From assembly GCA_028710415.1 (NCBI GenBank), contig JAQTUE010000001.1, positions 248,001-312,000 of the forward strand: a DNA stretch of 64,000 bases. The letters are read 5' to 3'. Positions 1 through 9,128 of this stretch are shown here, one piece after another. A program made the translations under genes and the position numbers. Every line of letters begins with the position of its first letter. The stretch's first letter is position 1. Source of the stretch: Paludibacter sp. GTDB taxonomy: Bacteria > Bacteroidota > Bacteroidia > Bacteroidales > Paludibacteraceae. The notes under the pieces were generated by a model. It was not told the origin of the DNA, did not search any database, and saw only the letters and a program-made list of their open reading frames with translations.

Positions 1-1680
1 GAGCTTTTGCATAGCCCATGTCCATTCGTAGTTATAATACTCCTGATGCATGGTTTCAAATTTGCTTTGAATGTCTTCAAAGTTCACAGGTGCCTTTTCA
101 ATAGCATTTAATAAACTGTCAATTTCATTTTTAGGGGCAATAAGGCCGGAAAGGTCAATCCATTCACCCAATCCTTTCGTTGATTCAGGTTTCAGTTGTT
201 GCCTTACTTCTTCAATTGTTTTAAAATTAGTTTCTTTCAGCCTGTTTATAAGTGAGTTCCCCAGGAATTTGTTGATTACAATTTTATAAAGGTCAATACC
301 CTTGGTCAATGATGAATTCCTGATGTTGCAATTCTGATAGGTGTAAACTTCTGTCGTTTCTCCCGAAATCTGTTGCAGATTCTTAAGCACATCCACCCCT
401 TTCATCATCTTTTGGATGGTGTATGGGCTGAGCAGGTTAAAGTTTATTGGATCCAGCTTCCTGGTATCTTTCCGGTTATCGCGTTTGGGCCATTTCTGGG
501 CATCCCGGATAGTACCGACACTTCGAAGGTTGACAGCAGGTACCAGGTAACTTTCAGTGGCGTTTTCAATAAGATAGGAGAAAGGTAAATCGGAAGTGTC
601 CGAATGTTTGATATGACGCCCCATAACCAGGGTAAATGCTCCGATTTTAGCTGGCCATAACAGGTATGAATCGCTGGTAGTTTTGGCACCGCGTTCGCAA
701 ATACCCTGATGAATCGGACCCAGCTTATACATGTGGTTGCTTTGGTTCGATCCACTGCCTGCATTCAGGAATGAAAACATCCCGGCAATCAGCAAACTTG
801 ATTTATGATGTGAAACCGTGTATGGACCGGCAAAAATAGCAGTTGCTTCACCGTGCATGCCCTGGCAGTTTGAGAAGAAAAGAGAATCAAGGGCCGAATA
901 ATGTTTGCCCATAATGCAGCCTTGTCCTACAAAACATCGTGAAACCAGGGTTGAATCAGTAATTGATACTCCGGAACTTAATATAAAGTCATTGCATTTT
1001 ACTCCCGAGCCTACAGTCACCGGTGCCAGTTCATTGCTGTTAATTGATCCGTTTTCAAGCAGGGAAGCCCCTTCCAGGGTAGCAAAATCACCGATCCTGA
1101 CATTTTTAATGCTGCCGCAATTTACAATACGCACGTTTTTTCCAATAGTTCCTCTATCCGATTGCAACGTTTTAGCATACTCGTCAATCATTTTTTGAAG
1201 GTTCTGAATGACGGTTGGCCGGTGGCGGTATAGAGTCAGGATGTAGGCAAGCGGAGCGGAAAGATAATCGAATATCGGAATTTCACGTCCGCCACCTTCG
1301 TTCATTACCGGCACTTTAACGCCATTCCCGAAAGTTGACTGGCCTTCAACAATCAACAAATTGACATTCTCTATGTAAGTCCCTTCCTGAATTCTGTAAT
1401 TTGCAATGTAATTGTGAATTTCATCAATAAATACGTCATTTTCAACAATGCAATTGTGTAAGATACAATTAAAAATGCCGGAATGTTTTTTTAATCCACC
1501 TGCCAGTTCAAATACTTTCTGGTAACTTCCTAATGAAACAGATCCTGAAAAATGTACATTGGAGATAAAAGCCGGTGAAAAACCTTCGGAAACCTGAACT
1601 TCTTTCCAGTTCTCGGCAGAACAGCCATATACGGTTAATGTTGCAATTTCTAAGTCGCTAAGCGCACGATAATTTGTCAT
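1..1680 (-). CDS. DUF4954 family protein, 3' part cut by window edge
   Basis: The frame is open from an ATG at 1680 to the window start, giving 560 residues without a stop; the C-terminus lies outside the window. The N-terminus reads MTNYRALSDLEIATL, and residues 241-260 (CFVGQGCIMGKH and nearby) have the hydrophobic/Gly spacing of a left-handed beta-helix, the hexapeptide-repeat fold of acyl- and nucleotidyl-transferases. I recognise the whole as the Bacteroidales DUF4954 family, whose function is unknown; a sugar- or acyl-transfer role would be a guess from the fold. It starts 18 bp beyond the hflX stop on the same strand, so the two are probably cotranscribed. Confidence 0.8.
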   Translation of the reverse strand, partial: MTNYRALSDLEIATLTVYGCSAENWKEVQVSEGFSPAFISNVHFSGSVSLGSYQKVFELAGGLKKHSGIFNCILHNCIVENDVFIDEIHNYIANYRIQEGTYIENVNLLIVEGQSTFGNGVKVPVMNEGGGREIPIFDYLSAPLAYILTLYRHRPTVIQNLQKMIDEYAKTLQSDRGTIGKNVRIVNCGSIKNVRIGDFATLEGASLLENGSINSNELAPVTVGSGVKCNDFILSSGVSITDSTLVSRCFVGQGCIMGKHYSALDSLFFSNCQGMHGEATAIFAGPYTVSHHKSSLLIAGMFSFLNAGSGSNQSNHMYKLGPIHQGICERGAKTTSDSYLLWPAKIGAFTLVMGRHIKHSDTSDLPFSYLIENATESYLVPAVNLRSVGTIRDAQKWPKRDNRKDTRKLDPINFNLLSPYTIQKMMKGVDVLKNLQQISGETTEVYTYQNCNIRNSSLTKGIDLYKIVINKFLGNSLINRLKETNFKTIEEVRQQLKPESTKGLGEWIDLSGLIAPKNEIDSLLNAIEKAPVNFEDIQSKFETMHQEYYNYEWTWAMQKL

Positions 1681-1698
1681 GGAGTGATAAATTAGTGT

Positions 1699-2928
1699 TT
1701 ATCTTTGAGTTAATTCTTCTGTTTCAGTTTCAATGTCTGTGTAATTCTGGAATAAAAAGTCGTTGTATGGGTAGCGTTCAATATGAATGGCCTTTATTTT
1801 TTCATATAACATTTCTTTCAGGCTGTCAATATTTAGCTTTTCCTTTGCCGAAATAAAGATACAGTTATCATGCATTTTGGCCATCCAGGTATTTTTCAAG
1901 TCATCCAGACTCATGTTTTCACGTTTTATTGGAGCCAGGTCATCTTCTTCTTTCGGGGTATATCCAAATGCATCAATTTTATTGAATATCAGAATCATTG
2001 GTTTTTCGACCGGGTCAATATCTTTCAGGGTCTGGTTTACAACTTCCAGTTGTTCCTCAAAGTTTGAATGTGACACATCCACCACATGAAGTAATAAGTC
2101 TGCTTCACGGACTTCATCAAGGGTTGATTTGAACGATTGAACCAAATGATGAGGCAACTTACGAATAAACCCTACCGTGTCGGATAGTAAGAATGGCAAA
2201 TTGTCAATAATCACCTTTCTGACGGTAGTATCCAGGGTGGCGAACAATTTATTCTCAGCAAAAATATCCGATTTGCTGATTAAATTCATCAGCGTTGATT
2301 TCCCTACATTGGTATATCCTACCAGGGCAACACGGACCATTTTCCCACGGTTCTTGCGTTGGGTGGTCATCTGTTGGTCAATATCTTTCAGGTTTTGTTT
2401 GAGAAGGGATATTTTAGTAAGAATAATCCTGCGGTCGGTTTCAATCTGTGTTTCACCCGGACCACGCATTCCAATACCGCCCTGTTGACGTTCAAGGTGC
2501 GTCCACAATCTGGTTAATCGAGGCAGTGTGTATTGCAATTGGGCAAGCTCCACCTGAGTTTTTGCATTGGCAGTCTGAGCCCTTTTTGCAAAAATGTCCA
2601 GGATAAGACTGGTCCTGTCCAGGATTAGAACCTGCAATTCGGCTTCTATATTCCTGAGTTGTTTTGGTGAAAGCTCATCATCGAAAATCACTACCCCTAT
2701 TTCATGTTCAATGACATAGTTTTTTATTTCAATCAACTTTCCAGGCCCTACAAAGGTCTTTGGGTTGGGATATTCGAGACGTTGGAAAAAGAGCTTCTGA
2801 GGGGCAGCTCCTGCTGTTTCAGCCAGAAAAGCCAGCTCATCGAGATATTCCCGTGCTTTTTCTTCTTTTTGGTTTTGAGTTATCACTCCTACCAGGACTG
2901 CTGTTTCTTCGTATATTTCTGTTTTCAT
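1699..2928 (-). CDS. hflX: GTPase HflX
   Basis: 409 residues, the usual length for HflX, a ribosome-associated GTPase that rescues or splits stalled ribosomes. Visible parts are the N-terminal HflX domain with the glycine-rich FVGPGKLIEI strand, a coiled-coil linker with the GGIGMRGPGETQIETDRR block, and the G domain with P-loop GYTNVGKST, the DTVGFI switch II and NKID (G4). The protein begins MKTEIYEE at an ATG and has a charged C-terminal tail. It lies upstream of the DUF4954 gene in the same transcription unit. Identification is firm from the family-specific linker. Confidence 0.96.
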   Translation of the reverse strand: MKTEIYEETAVLVGVITQNQKEEKAREYLDELAFLAETAGAAPQKLFFQRLEYPNPKTFVGPGKLIEIKNYVIEHEIGVVIFDDELSPKQLRNIEAELQVLILDRTSLILDIFAKRAQTANAKTQVELAQLQYTLPRLTRLWTHLERQQGGIGMRGPGETQIETDRRIILTKISLLKQNLKDIDQQMTTQRKNRGKMVRVALVGYTNVGKSTLMNLISKSDIFAENKLFATLDTTVRKVIIDNLPFLLSDTVGFIRKLPHHLVQSFKSTLDEVREADLLLHVVDVSHSNFEEQLEVVNQTLKDIDPVEKPMILIFNKIDAFGYTPKEEDDLAPIKRENMSLDDLKNTWMAKMHDNCIFISAKEKLNIDSLKEMLYEKIKAIHIERYPYNDFLFQNYTDIETETEELTQR

Positions 2929-3433
2929 ACTTCTTTATTTTCAAAAAAAATGGTTGGCACATCCAACCTGTTTGTGAGTGCTGTTTGGTTCCTTATGAAT
3001 GATTTTCCTTATTGCCTGCGTTGAAAAAAATGAACCAAAGTGATTAAAAAATAGCAACTTGAAGGAGTAAGATAGAATCCAAGTGAAACAAAGTTTATTT
3101 TTGAATACTTGCCGGATTGGCAGACAGGTAATTTAGTAAGCCCTGATGATTTTCAAAAAAACAAATGTACTATATTTTTTTAAAAGTCTATTTTATCAAA
3201 GATAAAAAAAACAAATTTTCTTTATCAGGAATAGGAAGAATTAAATGTCGCATTTTAAAATTAAAAGAATGAAATTATCCTTTCATCTTTCCTTCCGGAA
3301 TATTACTCTTTCATGCCATGTGCTCAGTTGGTGTAAATCGTAACAGACTTTTTAGGATTGATGTAAAACGACAGGAACCCGAGGTCATTTCTTCAAAAGA
3401 AAACCTGCGGTATTCAGGTTTCATTCGTTTTAC
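2929..3433. other. Intergenic region upstream of hflX, no gene seen
   Basis: AT-rich DNA without a credible coding frame. On the minus strand CAAATGTA at 3162-3169 is a TAnnTTTG-type -7 box that could serve hflX, but no -33 TTG lies at the expected 19-bp distance, so this is weak. A segment at 3392-3407 (TTCAAAAGAAAACCTG) recurs almost exactly at 34021-34037, upstream of another repeat hairpin. Confidence 0.5.
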
Positions 3434-3730
3434 GTTGAGAGGGGGTTGGTTGAGGGTTGGTTGAGGGTTGAGAGAGGGTTCATTGAGGGTTAGGATAGGT
3501 AAACCTCAATGAACCCTCTTTGAACCCTCAATGAAATGTCTTTGAACAGCGAATGAATGAAATTGAAATTCAAACTGCATTCCAGTGGGATGAATTGCAA
3601 AAAATGAAACAAAATCAGAAGTGATTTCGATTCTGGTACGTGAGCCTTTGATTTTGCGACCAAACTCTTTTCTACTCTTCATGGATTCAAGTTTACGATT
3701 GACTTCAATGCCACCCAATGTCTGTCAACC
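3434..3730. repeat. 11-bp-periodic hairpin element, copy 1
   Basis: Six consecutive 11-bp units of pattern GTT-N6-GG run from 3434 to 3499. They are followed by a short turn (TAAA) and three 11-bp units of pattern CC-N6-AAC/AAA at 3504-3536 that are complementary to the left arm. The last left unit plus turn, AGGATAGGTAAACCT, is identical in the copy at 53 kb. Downstream, blocks such as TTGAAATTCA, GTGGGATGAATTGCA and GACTTCAATGC are also shared with that copy up to about 3730. The G-rich strand has repeated GGG runs compatible with a quadruplex. A 70-residue minus-strand frame here is judged spurious. Confidence 0.8.
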
Positions 3731-3923
3731 TCCGAAGATATAAGTAACGAATAAAAACAGGATTCATGTGGTTAAAATAAAACAATCATTTATTCCAGCT
3801 GCTTAGAAGGGTGCAAATTCATGATTTTGTATTTTTTTTTGATAGCAAGATATTATTTTTACTTTTTTACCGTTTACTCAAATAGAAATTTTATTTCTTC
3901 TCTTTCAGACCATAAAAATAGTG

Positions 3924-3931
3924 TATCTTTG
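3924..3931 (+). promoter_or_regulatory. Probable -7 promoter box for porQ
   Basis: TATCTTTG fits the Bacteroidota TAnnTTTG -7 consensus and lies 74 bp before the porQ start. The -33 region is poor (no TTG at 19 bp). Confidence 0.5.
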
Positions 3932-4005
3932 GGTGTTTTTTGAGAAATTGTTTGTGAAATCATTTTTTACAACTTAAATTCTTAGTTTTAAATAAAAAGA
4001 TTTTA

Positions 4006-5046
4006 ATGAGAAAAAGATTTTTTATAGTACTATTTGCAGTAACCATCTCATCTCTTGCCTTTTCTCAGGCAGGAACCGGAGTGTATCAATTTCTCGATTT
4101 ACCGGTTTCATCCCGTTTAGCAGCTTTGGGTAGTATCAATGTGTCCTTGCACGACAATGATATTAACTTCGCATTTCAGAATCCTGCCTTGCTGACTTCC
4201 GAAACCAACAATACGATTGGACTGAACATGGCAAATTACCTGGCGGATATAAAATTCGGCTCAGCAGTATACGGTAAAAATTTTGGAACTAAGAATTACT
4301 TTGCCCTTGGAATTCAATATATCGATTATGGACTTTTTAAGCAAACTACCGAAACAAATGAAATAATCGGGACGTTTACTGCAAAGGATATGGCATTATA
4401 CCTTATGTATGGCCGACCTATTACGAACAAAATTACAATTGGCGCTACCTTGAAACCTATCTATTCGGTGTATGAAACTTATACCAGTTACGGGGTAGCC
4501 ATGGATGCCGGGGTCAGTTACAATGATTCAGCCAACCTGTTTTCCGCCGGATTGGTTTTAAAGAATATGGGTACCCAATTAAAAGGGTATTATTCCGAAG
4601 ATGGAGCTCAACATCTGGAACCTTTACCTTTCGATATTCAATTGGGTATTTCCAAGAAGTTCTTACACGCACCACTTCGTTTTTCGGTTACGCTGGATAA
4701 TATTCAACAATGGGACCTGAGCTACCAATCGACTAACCAGCCTACTGACAATCTTACCGGTACTTCCACCATAAAAAAAATAGGGTTTGTCGATATGGCT
4801 TTCCGTCATGTGATTCTGGCAGCTGAATTTGTCCCTTCCAAGAACTTTTATCTGACTGTAGCATATAATGATCGCCGCCAACAGGAAATGGCAATGTCCG
4901 GCTTTAAAAGCGGTGCAGGCTTCTCATTTGGTGGTGGCATCAAACTCTATAAATTCCATGTTGGATTTGGTATGACCCAATTCCAGGTTGGCAACTATGC
5001 TTATCAGTTTTCTATCAGTACTGCGCTAAAAGATTTCAGGTTATAA
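4006..5046 (+). CDS. porQ: Type IX secretion system protein PorQ
   Basis: 346 residues with a signal peptide (MRKRFFIVLFAVTISSLAFS, cleavage after AFS-Q). The mature protein opens with the PorQ/PorV-like outer-membrane start GTGVYQFLDLPVSSRLAALG and continues as amphipathic beta-strands ending in a KDFRL terminus, as expected of a 14-strand barrel. PorQ works in the type IX secretion system at the outer membrane, with PorU/PorV/PorZ in the attachment complex. The downstream order cmk-ispH-pfkA is common in Bacteroidales, which supports the call. No other T9SS gene lies in this window. Confidence 0.9.
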   Translation: MRKRFFIVLFAVTISSLAFSQAGTGVYQFLDLPVSSRLAALGSINVSLHDNDINFAFQNPALLTSETNNTIGLNMANYLADIKFGSAVYGKNFGTKNYFALGIQYIDYGLFKQTTETNEIIGTFTAKDMALYLMYGRPITNKITIGATLKPIYSVYETYTSYGVAMDAGVSYNDSANLFSAGLVLKNMGTQLKGYYSEDGAQHLEPLPFDIQLGISKKFLHAPLRFSVTLDNIQQWDLSYQSTNQPTDNLTGTSTIKKIGFVDMAFRHVILAAEFVPSKNFYLTVAYNDRRQQEMAMSGFKSGAGFSFGGGIKLYKFHVGFGMTQFQVGNYAYQFSISTALKDFRL

Positions 5047-5077
5047 ATGGAGAATTTTCCATAATTTAATACTACTC

Positions 5078-5764
5078 ATGCATAAAATAATAGTGGCCAT
5101 TGATGGTTTTTCATCCTGCGGAAAAAGTACCATGGCAAAAGAATTAGCCCGCGAAGTGGGCTATATTTATGTCGACTCAGGTGCCATGTATCGCGCCGTA
5201 TCGCTGTTTTGTATTCAAAACGGTTTGATGACTGATACCGATATCAATGCTGTTGAACTAGAAAAGAAGATTGAATCTATACAAATAGAGTTTAAGACAA
5301 ATCAAGAAGGCAAATCGGATACCTGGTTGAATGGACGGAATGTTGAAACCGAGATACGCTCGTTGGAAGTTGCCAATGGTGCAAGCCGGGTGAGTACGTT
5401 AGGTTTTGTACGACGCGAATTAGTCCGCCAACAACAACTCATGGGTGAGAAAAAAGGAATTGTCATGGATGGCCGCGATATAGGGACAGTTGTTTTCCCC
5501 ACGGCAGAATTAAAAATATTTGTAACTGCATCACCTGAAATCAGGGCACAAAGGAGGCTTGATGAAATGGCAGCCCGAGGTGAGTCTGCAAATTACGAGG
5601 AAGTGCTGGCAAATGTCATAGAGCGTGATGACCGTGACCAGAATCGTGCTGAAAGCCCCCTGCGCAAAGCGGATGATGCTGTGGTAATCGATAATTCGCA
5701 CCTCACACGCGAAGAACAAAGTATGCTGCTAAGAACTTTGTTTATTGAAAAAACGTTTAATTAA
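5078..5764 (+). CDS. cmk: (d)CMP kinase
   Basis: 228 residues, normal for bacterial cytidylate kinase, which phosphorylates CMP and dCMP with ATP. The P-loop is GFSSCGKST near residue 10. The CMP-binding segment SGAMYRAV, the MDGRDIGTVVFP motif and the lid stretch RAQRRLDEM are all present. It follows porQ by 31 bp and is probably read from the same promoter. Confidence 0.96.
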   Translation: MHKIIVAIDGFSSCGKSTMAKELAREVGYIYVDSGAMYRAVSLFCIQNGLMTDTDINAVELEKKIESIQIEFKTNQEGKSDTWLNGRNVETEIRSLEVANGASRVSTLGFVRRELVRQQQLMGEKKGIVMDGRDIGTVVFPTAELKIFVTASPEIRAQRRLDEMAARGESANYEEVLANVIERDDRDQNRAESPLRKADDAVVIDNSHLTREEQSMLLRTLFIEKTFN

Positions 5765-5881
5765 TTTACTATTTAGATATTTACCATTTACCATTTCGTA
5801 AAGTGTGTAATCGATATTGTAAAGTGCACATATTTAAATTATAAATAGTAAATAGTAAATGAACAAATAGTAAATATTTTC
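5765..5881. repeat. Inverted arrays of TAGTAAATGG-type words
   Basis: The left part reads TTTACCATTTACCATTT and the right part repeats AATAGTAAATAGTAAATG. The arms are complementary, so the 117-bp gap can fold on itself. The same word family recurs near 36.42, 36.60, 39.33 and 39.49 kb. Confidence 0.65.
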
Positions 5882-6769
5882 ATGTTAAATATAGAGATAG
5901 ATAAAAAATCAGGCTTTTGTTTTGGTGTAGTAAATGCCATTTCAAAAGCTGAAGAGGAATTGGCTAAAGGTCAAACCTTATACTGTTTAGGTGATATTGT
6001 TCATAACGGACAAGAAGTGGAACGGCTTACCCGACTTGGTTTAATTACCATTGATCATGAGCAGTTTGAACAACTGCATGATGCCAAAGTATTATTACGT
6101 GCCCATGGGGAACCACCCAGGACTTATCAGATAGCCAAGGAAAATAATCTGACACTGATAGATGCCTCGTGTCCTGTGGTGTTGAAATTGCAGGCACGCA
6201 TTAAAAAAGCATATCAGGCAGCCCCGGAAGATGATACACAGATTGTTATTTATGGTAAAAAAGGACATGCCGAAGTAAACGGGCTGGTTGGTCAGACAGA
6301 TGAAAAGGCTATTGTTATTGAAAGTGAAGCTGATCTGAGTAAACTTGATTTTTCCAAGAATATCAGCCTGTTTTCCCAAACTACCAAATCACTTGAAGGG
6401 TTTAACCATTTAGTGTCTACTTTATCCGAAAAGATAGTAAAAGGTGCCGAATTTGAATATTCTGACACAATTTGCCGCCAAGTTGCTAATAGAATTCCAA
6501 ATATTACTACCTTTGCAAAGAATAATGATATTATCATATTCGTGAGCGGCAAGAAGAGTTCCAACGGGAAAGTATTGTATGAACACAGTAAAAAAATGAA
6601 CTCAAACACCTATTTTGTAACAGAGGCAGATGAGATTGCAGAATTAGATCTTGACCTGAACAAGAAGATAGGTATTTGCGGTGCCACCTCCACCCCACGA
6701 TGGCTCATGGAGGATGTTGCCGATAAATTGAATGAACTGGCATTAAGTAAGGGTATTAAAGAAGAATAA
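5882..6769 (+). CDS. ispH: 4-hydroxy-3-methylbut-2-enyl diphosphate reductase
   Basis: 295 residues. IspH catalyses the last step of the MEP isoprenoid pathway, making IPP and DMAPP on a [4Fe-4S] cluster. All three cluster cysteines are visible: SGFCFGV near residue 13, DASCPVV near residue 97 and DTICRQVANR near residue 198. The HNGQEVERL and AHGEPP substrate-site blocks and the C-terminal ATSTPRWL are also present. It lies in the porQ-cmk-ispH-pfkA series. Confidence 0.97.
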   Translation: MLNIEIDKKSGFCFGVVNAISKAEEELAKGQTLYCLGDIVHNGQEVERLTRLGLITIDHEQFEQLHDAKVLLRAHGEPPRTYQIAKENNLTLIDASCPVVLKLQARIKKAYQAAPEDDTQIVIYGKKGHAEVNGLVGQTDEKAIVIESEADLSKLDFSKNISLFSQTTKSLEGFNHLVSTLSEKIVKGAEFEYSDTICRQVANRIPNITTFAKNNDIIIFVSGKKSSNGKVLYEHSKKMNSNTYFVTEADEIAELDLDLNKKIGICGATSTPRWLMEDVADKLNELALSKGIKEE

Positions 6770-6803
6770 AAATTAGTTAAATAGTTATTTAAAGGTGGAA
6801 AAA

Positions 6804-7787
6804 ATGAAATACGAAATTAAATGTATTGGTTTACTTACTTCAGGAGGTGATGCTCCCGGTATGAATGCAGCAATACGTTCAGTAACACGTGCTGCCATTT
6901 TCAATGGTATCCGTGTAAAAGCAATTTACAGAGGGTATAAAGGGTTAATTACCGGTGAAATTAAAGAATTTCAAACCCAGAATGTCAGTAATATTATTCA
7001 ACAGGGTGGTACGATTCTTAAGACTGCCCGTTGCATGGAATTCATGACTGTCGAAGGTCGAAAGACAGCCTTCGAAACCATGAAAAAAGAAGAAATTGAT
7101 GCTCTCGTAGTGATTGGTGGTGATGGTACTTTTACCGGAGCCCGTATTTTTGCCCAGGAATTCAATGTGCCTATTGTAGGTTTGCCTGGAACTATTGATA
7201 ACGATTTATACGGTACCGATTCAACTATTGGGTACGACACGGCATTAAATACAATCATTGAAGCGGTGGATAAAATACGCGATACTGCCTCTTCCCACGA
7301 ACGCTTGTTCTTTATTGAAGTGATGGGTCGTGATGCAGGTTTCTTAGCATTGAACAGTGCTTTGGCTTCAGGTGCTGAAGCAGCCATTATACCCGAACGT
7401 GAAACCAAAGTGGATCAACTGGAAGAACTGATTAAGAATGGTTTCCGTAAATCAAAGAACAGCAGTATCGTCATTGTTGCCGAGAGTGATATCACCGGCG
7501 GTGCTACCGGATTAGCCGAACGCATGCGTATTGAACATCCCGAATATGATGTAAGGGTTACCATACTTGGTCACATTCAACGTGGGGGTTCCCCATCTGC
7601 CTACGATCGCATATTAGCAAGCCGCATGGGTGTTGCTGCCATCGATGCACTGATGGACGAGCAGCGCAGTATCATGATTGGGATTGTAAACGATGTGATT
7701 GTTCATATCCCATTTACCAAAGCCATTAAAGACGACAAGCCTGTCAATGAAAATTTGTTGGGCGTTCTTCAGATATTGTCAATCTAG
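6804..7787 (+). CDS. pfkA: 6-phosphofructokinase
   Basis: 327 residues from the ATG at 6804. An in-frame GTG lies 9 bp upstream, but it overlaps AAAGGTGG, which looks like the ribosome-binding site of the ATG, so the shorter start is preferred. Family motifs are [15 protein letters not shown] (ATP site), GGDGT, the catalytic [16 protein letters not shown] and [11 protein letters not shown]. The Gly of GGDGT is typical of ATP- rather than PPi-dependent enzymes. It commits fructose-6-phosphate to glycolysis. Confidence 0.96.
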   Translation: MKYEIKCIGLLTSGGDAPGMNAAIRSVTRAAIFNGIRVKAIYRGYKGLITGEIKEFQTQNVSNIIQQGGTILKTARCMEFMTVEGRKTAFETMKKEEIDALVVIGGDGTFTGARIFAQEFNVPIVGLPGTIDNDLYGTDSTIGYDTALNTIIEAVDKIRDTASSHERLFFIEVMGRDAGFLALNSALASGAEAAIIPERETKVDQLEELIKNGFRKSKNSSIVIVAESDITGGATGLAERMRIEHPEYDVRVTILGHIQRGGSPSAYDRILASRMGVAAIDALMDEQRSIMIGIVNDVIVHIPFTKAIKDDKPVNENLLGVLQILSI

Positions 7788-7997
7788 TCAAAGGTTTGAA
7801 GAGTTTGAGGTTTGAAGAGTTTGAGGTTTGAAAGGTTTGGTGTTTGAAAGGTTTAGCACTTATAGAAGGCTTATAGTTTTTATAAACGCAAAACACGAAA
7901 CACGGAACACAGAACACCAAACTCTTCAAACCTTTCAAACCTTTCAAACTCTTCAAACTTCAAACCTCAAACTCTTTAAACCTTTCAAACTCTTAAG
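7788..7997. repeat. Long inverted array of GTTTGA-type words
   Basis: From about 7796 to 7856 the plus strand repeats GTTTGAAGA/GTTTGAG words. From about 7917 to 7996 it carries the complementary CTTCAAAC/CCTTTCAAAC words. The whole pfkA-to-phosphatase gap can fold as one imperfect hairpin. The centre holds AACACGAAACACGGAACACAG, a second word family that appears in opposite orientation at 39.05-39.10 kb. The right arm runs into the phosphatase start. Confidence 0.75.
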
Positions 7998-7999
7998 CT

Positions 8000-8476
8000 T
8001 TGTCTTCGACTTCAATCCTTTTCGTATGCATGGGCAATATCTGCCGTTCTCCAATGGCAGAGGCTGTTTTTCTAAGCATTCATGCCCGTGAAGGTACTTC
8101 CGGTATGTATGAGATTGATTCTGCCGGATTGCTCGATTATCACGAAGGTGAACTGGCTGATGCACGTATGCGGGCTCATGCTTCTTCACACGGATATACC
8201 CTGGCTCATCGTTCACGCCCTGTTTCAAAGGATGATTTTAAACACTTTGACCTGATAATCTGCATGGATGAACAGAATGTACGTGGTTTAAGGCAACTGA
8301 CTTCAAATCCTGCCCATCTGGCTAAGATTCATCTTATGACCGATTACTGTATTAAAATGTCTGCTACTGAAGTCCCCGACCCTTACTATGGAGGCGATAA
8401 TGGCTTTGAGTATGTTATTGATTTGCTGGAAGATGCCTGCGAAGGACTGTATGAAGAGGTAAGGAGTAAGAGGTAA
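8000..8476 (+). CDS. Low-molecular-weight protein-tyrosine phosphatase
   Basis: 158 residues. The P-loop CMGNICRS (Cys10, Arg16; CX5R) at the N-terminus and DPYYGG with general acid Asp127 identify the LMW-PTP family, cytoplasmic enzymes that dephosphorylate tyrosine residues, often of capsule kinases. The start is unusual. An in-frame TAA at 7994-7996 and the P-loop position leave TTG at 8000 as the only reasonable start, and the DNA just before it is a repeat array with no ribosome-binding site. No partner tyrosine kinase is nearby. Confidence 0.9.
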   Translation: MSSTSILFVCMGNICRSPMAEAVFLSIHAREGTSGMYEIDSAGLLDYHEGELADARMRAHASSHGYTLAHRSRPVSKDDFKHFDLIICMDEQNVRGLRQLTSNPAHLAKIHLMTDYCIKMSATEVPDPYYGGDNGFEYVIDLLEDACEGLYEEVRSKR

Positions 8477-8586
8477 GAGGTAAGAGGAAAGGAATAAGAA
8501 ATGAGGAATGAGAAATGAGTAGGTAGTAGGTAGAAAGTAGAATATAGAAAGTAGAATATAGAAAGTAGAATTTAGAAAATTGAAAA
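8466..8586. repeat. Simple-word repeats after the phosphatase gene
   Basis: Successive blocks of AGAGGTAAG, GAGGAATGAGAAATGAG, GTAGGTAGTAGG and AAAGTAGAATATAG words, starting inside the last codons of the phosphatase. The GAGGAATGAGAAATGAGT words return inside the 99-bp array at 34.4 kb. Confidence 0.6.
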
Positions 8587-8587
8587 T

Positions 8588-8624
8588 AATCCCCGGCAAG
8601 TAGATTACTTACCGGGGATTTTTT
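8588..8624 (+). terminator. Rho-independent terminator after the phosphatase gene
   Basis: AATCCCCGG pairs with CCGGGGATT, with an inner AGTA/TACT stem, followed by TTTTTT on the plus strand. Confidence 0.85.
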
Positions 8625-8639
8625 GTGACAGTAAATTAA

Positions 8640-8746
8640 TAAATTAACTAATCAACCAACGGAACACAGTGACGTCCAGTTTACGGGATTAACCAATCAA
8701 CCAATTAACCAATTAACTAATCAACCAATTAACTAGTCAACTAATC
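8640..8746. repeat. AATTAACTAATCAACC-type word repeats
   Basis: Repeated TTAACTAATCAACCAA words. Their complement (GGTTAATTAGTTGATT) fills 36300-36400, so the same family occurs in both orientations. The repeats abut the 3' end of the DUF6799 gene. Confidence 0.6.
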
Positions 8747-8747
8747 C

Positions 8748-9128
8748 CTACATTTTCTTATACATAGGGCAATCCGGCCCGCAGACATGTCCCATTTCGC
8801 CATGATGGATCATAGCCATTTTTCCACTCTTATCCACTTCATGTCCATTTTTTAGTTTCATGGTCTTGCCATCGGCCATTGTCATCTCACCTTTTGGAGT
8901 AATCTTGCTACCATCGGTGCAGGTATATGTTTCTTTCATTGGCATGCATTTCCCATCTTTGCATACCATCATTTTGTTATTCACCATCATCACACCATCT
9001 TTCATCTTCATTTTCATTTTCATTTCAGTCTTTTCTTTGTCACTCTTCATCTTGGTGGATGGAGTCTGGGCAAAAACTGATGCAGTAAGCCCTACCAGGA
9101 TTGCAATTGCAAAAATTACTTTTTTCAT
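8748..9128 (-). CDS. Secreted Met/Lys-rich DUF6799-type protein
   Basis: 126 residues with a signal peptide ending VFA-QTP. The mature part has a MKMKMKMKD stretch and then repeated short motifs (DGVMMVNNKMM, CKDGKCMPMK, ADGKTMKLKNG) of DUF6799 type. It ends HHGEMGHVCGPDCPMYKKM. The Met, His and Cys richness suggests binding of copper or a similar soft metal in the periplasm; that is inference. Members of this family are common in aquatic and soil Bacteroidota and have no known function. Confidence 0.75.
   Translation of the reverse strand: MKKVIFAIAILVGLTASVFAQTPSTKMKSDKEKTEMKMKMKMKDGVMMVNNKMMVCKDGKCMPMKETYTCTDGSKITPKGEMTMADGKTMKLKNGHEVDKSGKMAMIHHGEMGHVCGPDCPMYKKM

Noticed and set aside
3506..3718. 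70-codon minus-strand frame in the 3.4-kb repeat element
   Set aside because: It begins and ends inside repeat DNA, and the equivalent frame in the 53-kb copy (53108-53320) does not align as protein beyond the shared DNA blocks; no conserved coding signal.
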